A DNA stretch of 64,000 nt from Strigamia acuminata. Taxonomy: Eukaryota; Arthropoda; Chilopoda; Geophilomorpha; Linotaeniidae. The stretch is taken from the NCBI GenBank assembly GCA_949358305.1, contig OX442323.1, forward strand, positions 1,674,001-1,738,000, read 5' to 3'. The position numbers and the translations under genes were made by a program. The notes under the pieces are model-generated. The model saw nothing but the letters and a program-made list of their open reading frames with translations, was not told the origin of the DNA and made no database searches. Shown one piece after another: positions 13,251-24,500 of the stretch; position 1 is the first letter of the stretch; each line of letters starts with the position of its first letter.

Positions 13251-16200
13251 AGGGGCCCCAAAGGTGGAGGGGCCCTGACCTCGCTCGAATGGTACATTTT
13301 CCCACACAAAATGGTCCGATTTTTCATCCAAAAATGAAATTTTGTGTTTAAAATTTTATTTTAGAACTAAAAATTTAACTTTTATGTCTAAATTTTTCTT
13401 TTAGGAGTAAAAAAAATATAATTTGTGTGTACAATTTGTTTTAAAAATGAAATTTGTGTATATATCATTTGTTTTAGAAGTAAAAAAAATTCAACTTTTA
13501 TGTATGAAAATGTTTTCGAGCCCATTGATTTGGGAGGCTGAGGTAAACATTGGAGAAAGAAAGTGAGCCCAATGAAAACCAATTTCTTACCCATTGAGCC
13601 CATTGCAAGTATTCTCGTGACCCACGTGACCATGAGAGCAACTGGGCAACTGTGTTATTGTACATGGTTAAAAGAACAGTTTTTGAATAACTATGTAATA
13701 AGTTGTTCACTTTATAGGGCCAATTTTTTTTCTTTTGGATATGTGTATGCAAAGAGAGGTTGAAAAATGCATGAAAGCTTAGGATTTCTTTTGAACATTG
13801 TTCCATATTCAACGAGGTTGCTTGGGCTTGGGAGAAAAAGTAATCGCTTTTCCTCTTGCTTTAAAAAAAATTGTGGTTGACTTTTTTTTATTGAGTGAAT
13901 AAGCGAGCTTTAGAGTGACTTAAACTCTTTGGACCCTATGGGTTTTAGGGTTAAAGGAAACAATCACAGATGGCATTGTGCGGCCCTGTAGTGTTTAAAA
14001 AAAATATAAATCGATAAAATAAACTTAGATATTTTTAGATGATTTATTGATTTAAAAAAAATCTTAACCGAAATGTAATAATAAAAGGGAAGAAAATGCA
14101 TTTTCGCAGTGTTGCGATTGATTTTCCAAATACGAAATTGTATTCGTAATTAAGTTTGGCCTTTATTTAATATACACTCGGGTTATTTTCTTTGCTGCAA
14201 TTTACTTAGAAGCTTGTCCGTTCGCTTGCACCTGAGCCCCTATTGAATAAATTGTTAACAACGAGTACCTTTCATGACTTTTTTCTTTTTTCTTTGTCAT
14301 GATCGAGCAACAAGCGCGTTTCGTTAAGAAAAGAAAACAAATGGCAAATTAAGAAAATCCATCACAATTAACACTGGACTTGTTCACCAGCCATTTTTAA
14401 CCCGCCCGAAATGATGGATTCACTTTGTCCTTTCTCAGAAAGGTTCATCTGTAGAAAAGAAGGGATAGAAAACCATTTTAGATTTTTTTTTTCCTTTTCC
14501 TTTTCCTTTTTTTTTTTTTTTTTCTTTTTATTTTTCCTGTGGGGAGTTTGTAATATCAGATTGAGGTGCAATTACTTGGCTTGAGTGTGTGCAGCCAGCT
14601 TACCTGCACTGTCAGAGTTGGAGGCCTAATTGTTCAATGATTGATTGTGCTTATGTAAAAATAGAGGAAAGTAGGGAAAGAAAAAAAGATTGGCCGAGGA
14701 AAGTTTGCCAAGGAAAAGAGCTCTCAATTGTGTATTACCAGAGAGTGAAGGGGGAATTATTGACTTGGATTAAAATAGGGGGAAAAAAATCTATATGTGG
14801 GAAATATGGAATAAATTGATCGAAAATAAATGGCGTATTTATCCAGATTTGTTGTAGGGGCTCGCGTGGAATAAACGCCGGGGTTATTTATTTGATTAGT
14901 ATTTTGCTAGCGGTGGTTGGAAACGAAGGTTTTTGGAGCTGGAGAGATGCCATAGATTTGCGTGCTGTACAAGTCATTAAAGTGTAATTATAATTTTTGA
15001 GACATGCTTAAACGAGTGGCTTTACGACTTGGCTAATGATTTGAGATTTTGCATTGGAAATTCGGCCACGGAGGAAAGTTGTTGGGGGCTGGTTGTTGTG
15101 TTATTGGTCGTGCGCAAAAGGAAAAGTTGTTGCTCTCTTTTATCGCCAAGTGGAACGAATTTCGAGACGCTGCGGCAAATGGTTTCGAGTCAATCAGCCT
15201 CCACCTTTTGTTCTTGTTTTCTTAGTGCATCCATGACTAAGCACAAGCACCATTGCCAACTAAAACCCTCCAAATAATGATTCACAGTTTTCTAAGTAGT
15301 CTACTAAATGTTGTTTGCTTTTGATTGACACAAGTATGAAAATTAAAAACTAGACACGTTTCCGTGCCAATAGGGTCACGTTTAGAATGCACCATTTTTC
15401 TTGTTTGTTCTCTGCATTATTGCTTAGAAAAATTGCATTTTGTTCAACCGGTTCAATTATTTTATAGTGTTTGAGTGTAGGTGTTTTGTGTTTACAAACT
15501 TATACGATCAATTAATGTCGTTGTTTAGTTTATTATAGACTATTTTAACACACTAAAATTCAACTGAACCAAGCTGAATCAGCGCCTATCTGCCAAAACG
15601 ACCGTTTTCTTTTGCCACCAAAATGTTTTGTACACGTCACTTTCATTTTGCGACCAGCCTCAAAAAGGTCCCGTGAAGTGAAGGCATATTTCTTGCTCAA
15701 AGAGGGCAAAAACACACGTTAGTACAATTTTTTTTTTTATAAATTTACAGGGGAAAAATGGAATACCAATATCTACAAGTATTTCTATTTTTATCTTTAC
15801 TTAAAATCACAAAATTAGATTTAACTAACATATCAAGAACATTTGTATTCAATGGCATTGCTGCGTTCTGTCTTAGCCTGCCAATGGCCGTTTAAGCATT
15901 TACTTACGAGGTCCTACCATAGACAGATATGGCCAAATGTTAGGTGAAATCCTACTCTCCTATTCCTGAACCAGCCACTGCGGTAGCCTACGGTTACATT
16001 CAGAACAAATTTAATCCCTTGAATTTTGATTTTATTGTCTTTTTACAATAGATATGCCTTCCTTTACAAAAATGTGTGAATTTGTTTTATCAATTAAATG
16101 TCTTTTGAAAGTTTCTTTGGATGGCCACCTGTCAAAACGAATATTTTTCTGGCAATATTCAGTAATTTCACCAAATTTTCCAGCCTACTTATCTATCCTT

Positions 16201-17465
16201 CTGTTCTGATGACCTAATGTCATATTTGTTGACCTAATGCTTGGGTAATAATGCTAAGCTTGCGAAGGAATGAGTTGAAGACTTATTGAACATTTGAAAT
16301 ATGTTTTTGTCAAAGATAATTCACTTGTGACAAATGATGTTAGATGTTTTTTAATAATCTTTGGATAGATTTTAATAAAGCTATACACACAACACAGCCT
16401 TTTCCAACTTTGTCAGTTCTGGCTTCTCGTGAAATGAGGGAGACATTTGCTTGGACTCTAAAGAAAATGCAATCTACCAGACTGATTGGTTATGCACTGA
16501 CAGCAAATCTTTCTCTTTCTCTCTCTCTTGCTCGCTCTTTGAAGCCAGCCCCCTCCTCAGCTCAAACTATCTACCGAGGCTCTTTCTTAATAACAGAGAG
16601 AAATTTTCTAATAATTTTCGTCACACATAATAGGAACTTGTGAAATGAATTCTTCACTTAAATTTTTACAATGAATTTTACATTAGCAAATTCTTTGCCC
16701 AAAGCATGTACCATGCAGTAATGGAATCATTTATTTCAAAATTGAATCCATTTAGAAAGAGAAAAATAAAAAAAAAATAAAAAAAAAGTTGACATATCAA
16801 ATGATGGGTTAAAAACAGTGATGTCAGTATTCAATATTTATGATCTCTTGGGATGGTGAGTCTGAATTGAGTGACCTGTCGAGTTTAATATCTCTGGAGA
16901 AATCAGCCTGGAAATGGACATTATTGGTTACATCATTTTTTGCCATCTGAAAAAATTGAACAGAATACATGGATGGAAAGTTTGAAGAATTTGTAAATTA
17001 AATCTATCAAAGTGGCAATAAGAAGAAGGAAAAAAAGGGACTTTCGAATAGTAAATGGTGTGTTGAAGCGTCATGTTAAGTGTCATGCGTGGTCTGCTCA
17101 TTAGCCACGCCATCTGTCGTCATTCACACGTAATGCGAAGCCTTTTGTGGAAAAGAGTGAGCGCCTCTTTTGGATTATAAGAGGCTATGTGTGTGTGTGT
17201 ATGTGTGTGTGTGCTCTCGAGGGACATCTGTTTTCCTCAGTGGCATCGTGCAAAAGGAGAGAGAGAGAGAGAGAGACTCAGTCTGCTATTCAATTCTCCC
17301 GAGAGTTGGTCTTTTGTTAGATTATTGAGAAGGAAAGGAACGTGCGAGGAGAATCTTAAACCCCTCGTCACTTCCTTTTTAATTTCTTTATGTCATTTTT
17401 ACCAACTGCTTAATATTTTTGAATAATAATATTTTTTTCATTTTTACAATATCGGTAGTAGTTCT

Positions 17466-17691
17466 CAGCGGTTCCAAAACTTTTTTGACTGTACATTATT
17501 ATTAGACTTCCTGATTTTCTGAACTTTTTACTATATTTATCAACGCGAGGTATTTAAACTCGACCTTTGTACTTGCACAATACTTTTGAGTGGGGAGTGG
17601 GTATATCATTCGTCAATCTAGACATCTTGCAGAGCCCTTGGAGATGCGAAGAGCCCTAGGAGGGCTCGGCGGAGCAGTTTGAGAAATACTG
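17466..17691. mobile_element. Possible non-autonomous hAT-like element
   Basis: The left end reads CAGCGGTTCCAAAACTTTTT. The reverse complement of the right end reads CAGTATTTCTCAAACTGCTC. Both resemble the CAGTGGTTCTCAAACT type of terminal repeat seen in hAT transposons. The 226-bp interior has no coding capacity. No clean 8-bp target duplication is visible, so the call is tentative. Confidence 0.35.
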
Positions 17692-18525
17692 AGCCACATG
17701 TTACAAGTGTGTTTAAGTGAAAGATAAAGTCAACTGTTAAATGGAGATGTACATTTTTATAAGATTTTTATAAGGTTAGGTTGGAATGTTGCCTTTTTTT
17801 TGTTTTTATTGGGTTACATAGGGTTTGTGTTGTGCTTTCATTTTTCTCACGCCTTTCAATCTTTTTCTGATGATGTCCTAGACAGGAAGATTGAAAGCGA
17901 TAAGCTTAGCAAACTACAAAAAGTGTTATATGTATAAAAGTTTTATTTTAATGACAATTTTTAAATTTTGTAGATGTTACGTATTTATGAAAATAAAATA
18001 AAAAATGCTTCAAATGTTTTTAAATGTGAGAGTAAAGAGTGAATATAGAGCAAAGCGTTGAAATTTACGCGACTCTGGGGATTGGACGTTGACCCTGTCA
18101 CTTTTTCACGCTTTTATCCGTGTAAGGTCTCTATAGTTTAGATTTAGTATTTGCTGGCCGCCATCGGCAACTACCAAATGCAAAATTATTTCAGTTGGAA
18201 GCTAGATTCTTAAGTTTTAACCTTTGATGCATTTATGCAAGAAGAAAGTGTCGCAAGAGAGTTTTCGGGTAACCAAACCATGTACATTGCAATGAAGTAT
18301 TACTTACTCCGTACGAAACTTGCGCAATTTCTATTTCTAAATGATATTTTCAGTTGCTCTGTTTGCCATCAAAGGCTAGCAATTGTCTCATCTTTGATCG
18401 CTAGATTTAGTCACTCGAACTGCGTCCTCCATCAACTTGCAAAGAAAAAACTTTCAATTATTTCAGTTTTCTCAGAATTGTACCTCGCGCACTTGGGGTG
18501 GAATGCAAATGATCATTTGTGGTTA

Positions 18526-18590
18526 AAACCTCATATCCAAACCTCATAAACCAAACTTCATAGCCAAACCTCATAGTTAAACTTCAGTGC
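18526..18590. repeat. Imperfect tandem repeat, about 14 bp unit
   Basis: Five diverged copies of a unit like AAACCTCATAGCC follow one another, with T/C substitutions between copies. No function is suggested. Confidence 0.6.
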
Positions 18591-19591
18591 GGGGTCAAAC
18601 TGCGAACAACCGGTGGCTATTTTCAAACCTACTGTATACGGCATGAAACCTGAGGAAGGACAATTTGATTGTGGATGAAGGAGGACTGGTAGCAACCCTA
18701 CTTGTAGTTTCGTCCTCGTGTTGGTGTGCAACACAATAAATTACTTTCGTTTCGTTCCATAAACATTAGACCTTATCTCTGCAATTGATTTAGGTTTCCA
18801 TTCTCTTATTTATCAAGTGATGAAATGCAGTAGAAATGTTGAAATTGAAATAGTGTTAGCGAATATCACCACTATATGCTAATTGCCTAAATACAGAATA
18901 AAATAATTACTTCCGGGAAACATTCGAGTCAAAGTACATGTCGACAATCATCAATCTAACCAAAATACTTGTATTTGTACTGTACTTAGCATCCACAATT
19001 CCACAAATATTGTTAACAAAAACTATTTCTAGCCTCAGATTTAAATGCTTTTAATCATCAGATTTTTTTCTAGACAAATTCGTGAATGAACATTCCTCGA
19101 CATTTTTATTTTCGTTATCGCCTGTTTTGCTGACATTAATTTGTGCCCTGATACGGCAGTAAAAGCTTATTTCAGTTGCACAGCCTTGATCTATATTCCA
19201 CGATATCTCAATCTTCTTTCTTTCTTCGGGTGTCTACTAGTAGATAGAAATAAGACATCTGCCGTAGTATTTTGCCTGATTTTGCCAATACTGTTCGTAT
19301 ACTCGTACTGTGGCTCCCACCAGTCAGAAGTAATAATTATTACCACAATTTGATATTTTGTTGCATCGTATTCATTAATTAACGCCACATTTCTATTTTG
19401 TGAAATGATAACATTTCAAATGAAATATTGATCGAACTTGGATGTTTGTAGACCATCAGAATTATGAAATAAAAATATTGTAAGTAGGTTCGGAGAAAAT
19501 CAAACAGAAGATTAGTTCTTTGGATTGGGTTTGTTTTTCTGATAATTGTTTTGTTTGTTTGTTGTGTGTTTTGATGCTGTGGTGTCGCCAG

Positions 19592-19777
19592 CAAGAATCA
19601 GTCAAGCGAATGAAATCACACGATTTCGTCAGCCAGTCCAATCCCAACAGATTTGAACAGTGCGAATTGATCAGTACATGTAAGAGCAAGGATATACTGG
19701 ATATATGTACTGCACCTCGAGTCTGTAAACTGACAGGTGTGAATGCACCCTTCGAATGCTATCGCTCGCTGTGTGAG
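19592..19777 (+). CDS. Candidate exon encoding a Cys-rich segment
   Basis: A 186-bp open segment (62 codons, phase 0 at both ends) is flanked by a T/G-rich tract with CGCCAG acceptor and by the donor GAG|GTGAGG. It contains six cysteines spaced C-x5-C-x8-C-x5-C-x10-C-x4-C, with pieces such as CELISTCKSKDILDIC, a pattern typical of secreted disulphide-bonded proteins. Codon composition is unlike the surrounding low-complexity DNA. The next plausible exon downstream in the same phase is 32538-32816, beyond the Bel insertion. No family recognised. An upstream signal-peptide exon was not found. Confidence 0.42.
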
Positions 19778-21092
19778 GTGAGGGTGGAAAGCAGTATACG
19801 TGGCTATAAAAATGTTGTTAACTGTGTTGTTTTTAATTCGGCTGTAGGACAAGGAATGAGTTTGAGCTAATTTAAAGACTCAGCATGCACGGGCCAGCTT
19901 TACCTTGCTTTCCTTCCATTCAATCTAAGTTTATCTGCCTATTTCTTGTCGCTGCTTTATTGAATTATTCTTAATTACTCCTTTCCTCTTGTCTGTGGAA
20001 TGTAGTGATGAGGAGAGTAGAGAAGAAAAGTATGCAAGCGCTACCCAGTGGGCGGTGTGTTCATCTCTGCTGAAGCCTATTAAAGCCCAGTGATTAGCTT
20101 GTGTTGATCAAATTTGTAGTCGTTCATTCGGAAGATGACGAGAAGCCCCTCACGTCGTCTGATTCATTGGCGCTTGGGCGCGATGCGGTGCGGCGCGGTG
20201 CGGTGCAGTGCAGTGCAGTGCGGTGCGGTGCAGCTCAGACCTATGGACTGACTGTACTGTCTGTGTAAGTGAAACAACGGCTATGGTCCATGATCAAAGG
20301 GGTGAAATTGAATTTGAATCGAGTTTCCATTAAGCCTTAACTCCGGTGTTATTAAATTCAATTTGTCTATTAAAATATTTCGCCCGTTTCTCGAATTTCA
20401 ACACTTTAATCTGCACTTTCGTGCAAGTTTTGTCCAAACTTGAATTCTGACAGCGAAGTGCTCTATTCAAATTAATTATTATTGTGTATATCTTTTTAAG
20501 AAAAATTCGGTATAAATGGAAAGAACGCTGTGGGCATATTTGCAGTTGGTTAATTTGGTCTGACCTGACAATTTATCAATGACAAGAAAAATGAATTTCG
20601 CGTCGTAACTCTTTGTGTTCTGATTATCACCAGGGCACTCTTGAATGGTGGCAACGGTGGATGCCTACTTATTTCACTATTCAAGCACCTTTGCAAATTT
20701 TCGCTCCTCAAATGCGTTTATTAGCAAAATAAACTTTTAATTTAATTTTATAAATGCTAATTTTAAACAAGTTTAATTTTTAGATTCATAAATGCAACTA
20801 TTTTAGGCAGTACTCCGAAAAGTGGGTAACTGGACAATTTAAGCAAAAAATTGTACTTTATTAGGTAAAAAACTAATTACTGACAAAATGATATTGTCCT
20901 TTTAAAAAAAGATGGGAGGCCAGGACCACTAAACATAGGTAGGACCCCTAGGCACGTGCCTAATGCGCCACTGAACGTATAGCAAACTATCCACTGTTTT
21001 TTCTGTATCCAACGGAACCCCCAACACTGAAGTCTACACTAATTGCAACTTTTGCTCGCATACCATATGCTCGCATCTGACGTCATCATGGC
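19778..21092. other. Non-coding stretch with GC-rich pentamer repeat
   Basis: At 20185-20233 there is a tandem array of GCGGT/GCAGT pentamers. It is followed about 30 bp later by a consensus donor (CTGTCTGT|GTAAGTG at 20265), which may mark an untranslated first exon. At 20930-20975 lies a sequence with the TAGGCACGTGCCTA core shared with 13223-13250. No coding sequence supported. Confidence 0.45.
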
Positions 21093-21097
21093 ACCTG
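21093..21097. repeat. Target-site duplication, left copy (ACCTG)
   Basis: ACCTG directly abuts the LTR at 21098 and is repeated at 27187-27191 beyond the other LTR. Five bases is the usual duplication for Bel/Pao integrases. Confidence 0.85.
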
Positions 21098-21479
21098 TTT
21101 CGAGACTTCGAAATAATCTAGCTGCGATTGCAGCACGCGCGAGCAACAATTTGAGACGTATTTTTAAACTTAACTAATTTTAATCGTTGAAGATTTTAAC
21201 AAGGAAAATCGCGTGGTGACACACGATGATACAGGTAAAAAAGATGGTGGTCAACTTCCGGTCAACAAGGACCGGTCAAAATTACAGATTACACACCAGA
21301 GGGCACTCTTGGTGTCCCTCGATCAAAAAACACTATTGTCGTTAAAACATTACCAATACAATTCGATATTCGATAAAAACAATTACAAAGAGACTTAAAA
21401 CACTTTTCGAAATAAAACACTAAAATTAAACATAAATTGAAATCATTACTAAACATTAAATCCAAATCTGGATTTTACA
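21098..21479 (-). repeat. 3' LTR of the Bel/Pao element
   Basis: 382 bp, starting TGTAAAATCC in the sense direction and ending CTCGAAA. The boundary is set by where identity with 26805-27186 stops and by the 5-bp target duplication. The end is not the usual CA. The segment just before it in sense orientation (21480-21500) is pyrimidine-rich, not purine-rich. Confidence 0.92.
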
Positions 21480-21503
21480 TTGCCGGGGGAAAAAACCACA
21501 AAT

Positions 21504-24500
21504 CTAATTGTCGTCGGCGACTTCCAACGAGCAAAGTCTCTGCACCGGTCTTCTTAACGTTTTCCCTCCCGGCAGCATCATCTCGCAAGATCGAATTTTC
21601 CCATCTCTACCGTCAAACGTCTTCGTAATTTTCGCCGTCTTCCACGTCATGCGTGGCTGACCCTGTTCCTGCACGAGGACTAAATCGTTAACGCAAATCT
21701 CTTTAGATGCTCGTACTCGTCGAAATTCCCTCAACTCCACGAGGTACTCATGGGACCAACGACGCCACAATAAATTTGTAAATCTCTGGCGCAACTTCCA
21801 TCGTTTAACTAACTCCGTTCTCTTCGAAATATCGACGTGATGCTCCGAGTTGTAAATGTCGGGCAAACTTGAAATTCGGGTCCCGATCAAAAAATGTGAT
21901 GGCGACAGCGGTTCTTGCTCTGTCGGATCGTCCGTCACGTAGGTTATAGGGCGCGAGTTTATTATTGCTTCGACCTCCGTCAATACAGTTGTCAGTCCCT
22001 CAAAACAAAGCGACGATCTTCCCAGAACTTTCTTCAGACTCAATTTGACCGTCTTGACGAGGCGCTCCCAAAAGCCTCCCCACCAAGGAGCCAACTCGAC
22101 AATGAATTTCCATTGTATCTTGTTGTGAGATAAAAATCCCTGGAACTCTTCGCCTGCAAATCCATTTATGAACAGCGCCAAATCCTTTTCTGCCCGCTTA
22201 AACGTTTTTGCGTTGTCCGAATACACGATACTCGGAATTCCTCGTCGTGATATCAAACGTTTGAATGCCAGAATAAACTTTTCTGTCGTCAGGTCTGAAA
22301 CTAACTCCAGATGTACGGCTCGTACTACCGCGCAGGTGAATAATGCGATATAACATTTCTCGCCACTCCGCATGTAAAGTGGGCCCGCGAAATCCACGCC
22401 TATTATCTGGAAGGGGGCAGCACGATTGATGCGGTCAGAAGGGAGAAGCCCGATGGCTTGTGTCATCAGCTTCGAGTTCACGCGACGGCACGTTATGCAT
22501 TTGGACACGTAACTTTTTATCGTTTTTCTGGCTCTTCGGGTCCAAAATCTTGAGCGAAATTCTGCCAACGTATCTCCCAGTCCTCCATGCAAGGCACGTA
22601 AATGACAGTCCCTTATTATCAATTTGGTCATCGGCGAGTCCGCGTCCAATACGACTGGATAAATGAAGTTTTTCGATCCGATGTGGTCGCGAATTCGAGA
22701 ATTTATTCTTAGTACTTCTCTCTCGTCGATGATTAATTCCACTTGCGATAGCGGTGATTCTCTGTTTAATTTCACAGCGCTCTGCACGCAATCCAATTCC
22801 TCTGCGAACCTTGAACGCTGAGCATGGCGGAACCAATATGTTTCTGCTGCCTCGATTTCCTCAGTTTTCAGCGGTCCGACAATTGATTGATTCTTTCTCG
22901 AGTTTCGAATGAAGCGTAGCATCCAGGCTGTGATCCTTACGACTCTTGTCCAACTGCTGTAGTTTTCCAGGGCGAATATCGGCTCCATTTTTTCCGCCGA
23001 TCGAGTCGCGTTGACGCTCGTGCAATTTTCTTCGAACTCTTCAAGTTGGGTTTCTAATTCTGCGCTTATTTCTTGTGGCCAATGTTCTTCACCTTTTCGT
23101 AGCCACTCGGGGCCCTGCCACCACTCGTTATCGTCAACCAGTTTCACTGCTTCCATCCCTCTCGTCAATTTATCCGCAGGATTTACCCTGCCGGGGCAGT
23201 GTCGCCAAGATTCGACGTCGGTGTTTGTACGAATTTCCCGTACTCGATTCGCGATGAAAGGATTAGTTTTCTTCTGTTGCTGTTGGATCCAAAAGTATGT
23301 AATTGAAGAGTCGGTCCAACAATGCATTTTCTTGATTTCCAAAACTCGTAACTTCACTGCAACGCGTGATGACAAAAGGGCGCTCATGAGTTCCAATTTT
23401 GGCAAAGTAAGTGGCTTCAACGGCGCAACGCGTGACTTGGACATGCACAACGACACGTCGACAGTTCCATTTGTTTCTGTGCGCACGTAAACTACGACGC
23501 CGTACGCCTTCGGACTCGCGTCGCAAAAGAGATGAATTTCCTGTTGAGAGTTGTCGCTCAAGTTTGGACTGTACGGTCGTTTGACTGAGATTGTTCGTAA
23601 TGTTGTCACCTGTTCGTACCATTCACACCACCGCTTGGCAATGTCGGGGGGCAAGGGGACGTCCCAATCGATTTTTCTGGACCACAACTCCTGAAACATG
23701 AGTTTTCCGACGATCGCGAATGGTGAGGCGAAGCCCAACGGGTCATAAATTTTCGCCACTGCTTGTACAATCGCCCTCTTCGATCCTTGACCGCTTTCTG
23801 GTTTCTTTTCAGCCCATTCTCCTATTTCGAGTTGAAGTCTATCGGTCTCGTAATTCCAAATCAAACCTAGCACGGTAGTTTGACCATTTTCGGCGGCGAT
23901 AATTTCTTCATCTTCGGGGATCTCCTTAGCAAATATTTCTCGTAGTCGTGGAGAATTCGAATGCCATTTTCTTAAAGGCAAATGCGCGTCCATCATCAAC
24001 TTCCGCGCCTCATAAAAAACGGTCAAAACTTGATTTTCAGCTCGCATCGAATCCAGAAGGTCGTCCACGTAAAATTTCTCTCGAATCTGCTTGACGGTGT
24101 CCGGATACAAATTCTCCATTTCGTCCAGATGCATTTGGATCGTGTCGTTTAACGAGTAGGGACTGGAACTGACTCCAAACGTGACTCGCTTCTGACGCAT
24201 AATTCTTGGCACGAGGAATTCCAAACCGTCCCAATTCTCTGGTACCCACAAAAAACTAACAAAGTTCCGGTCGCAAAGTCTTAGCAGAAGCTGCAAAAAT
24301 GCTTTTTCGATGTCCGAGATGTACGCTACAAGCTCACGTCGGAATAGCACCAAAAGTTTCAATATTTCCGGTAACAAATTGGGGCCGCTGTCCAAACAAT
24401 CGTTCAGCGAAAGCTCGTTCTTTCCCTTTGATGACGCGTCGAAAACAATACGAATTTTTGTCGTCGCACGATCCTCTCGCACAACTGCACGATGCGGCAT

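Larger units (their letters stand above)
12316..19591. other. Gene-poor sequence with repeats
   Basis: No convincing gene. Contents include a broken (TC)n cluster at about 12895-12938, a 28-bp perfect palindrome (13223-13250), long T/A runs near 14492-14530, a (GT)n tract at about 17187-17212 next to (GA)n, a hAT-like short element near 17466-17691 and an imperfect tandem repeat near 18526-18590. The longest open frame (18235-18549) has no recognisable domain. Confidence 0.55.

Noticed and set aside
18235-18549. 104-codon open frame
   Set aside because: No recognisable domain, flanked by tandem repeats, and the start context and length are compatible with chance in AT-rich DNA.
21213-21398. 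61-codon frame present twice, at 21213-21398 and 26920-27105
   Set aside because: It lies in both LTRs and is duplicated only because the LTRs are. It is antisense to the element and has no motif.
23011-23490. Open frames on the plus strand inside the Bel element (for example 23011-23490, 24745-25224)
   Set aside because: They are antisense shadows of the intact gag-pol frame and have no recognisable domain.
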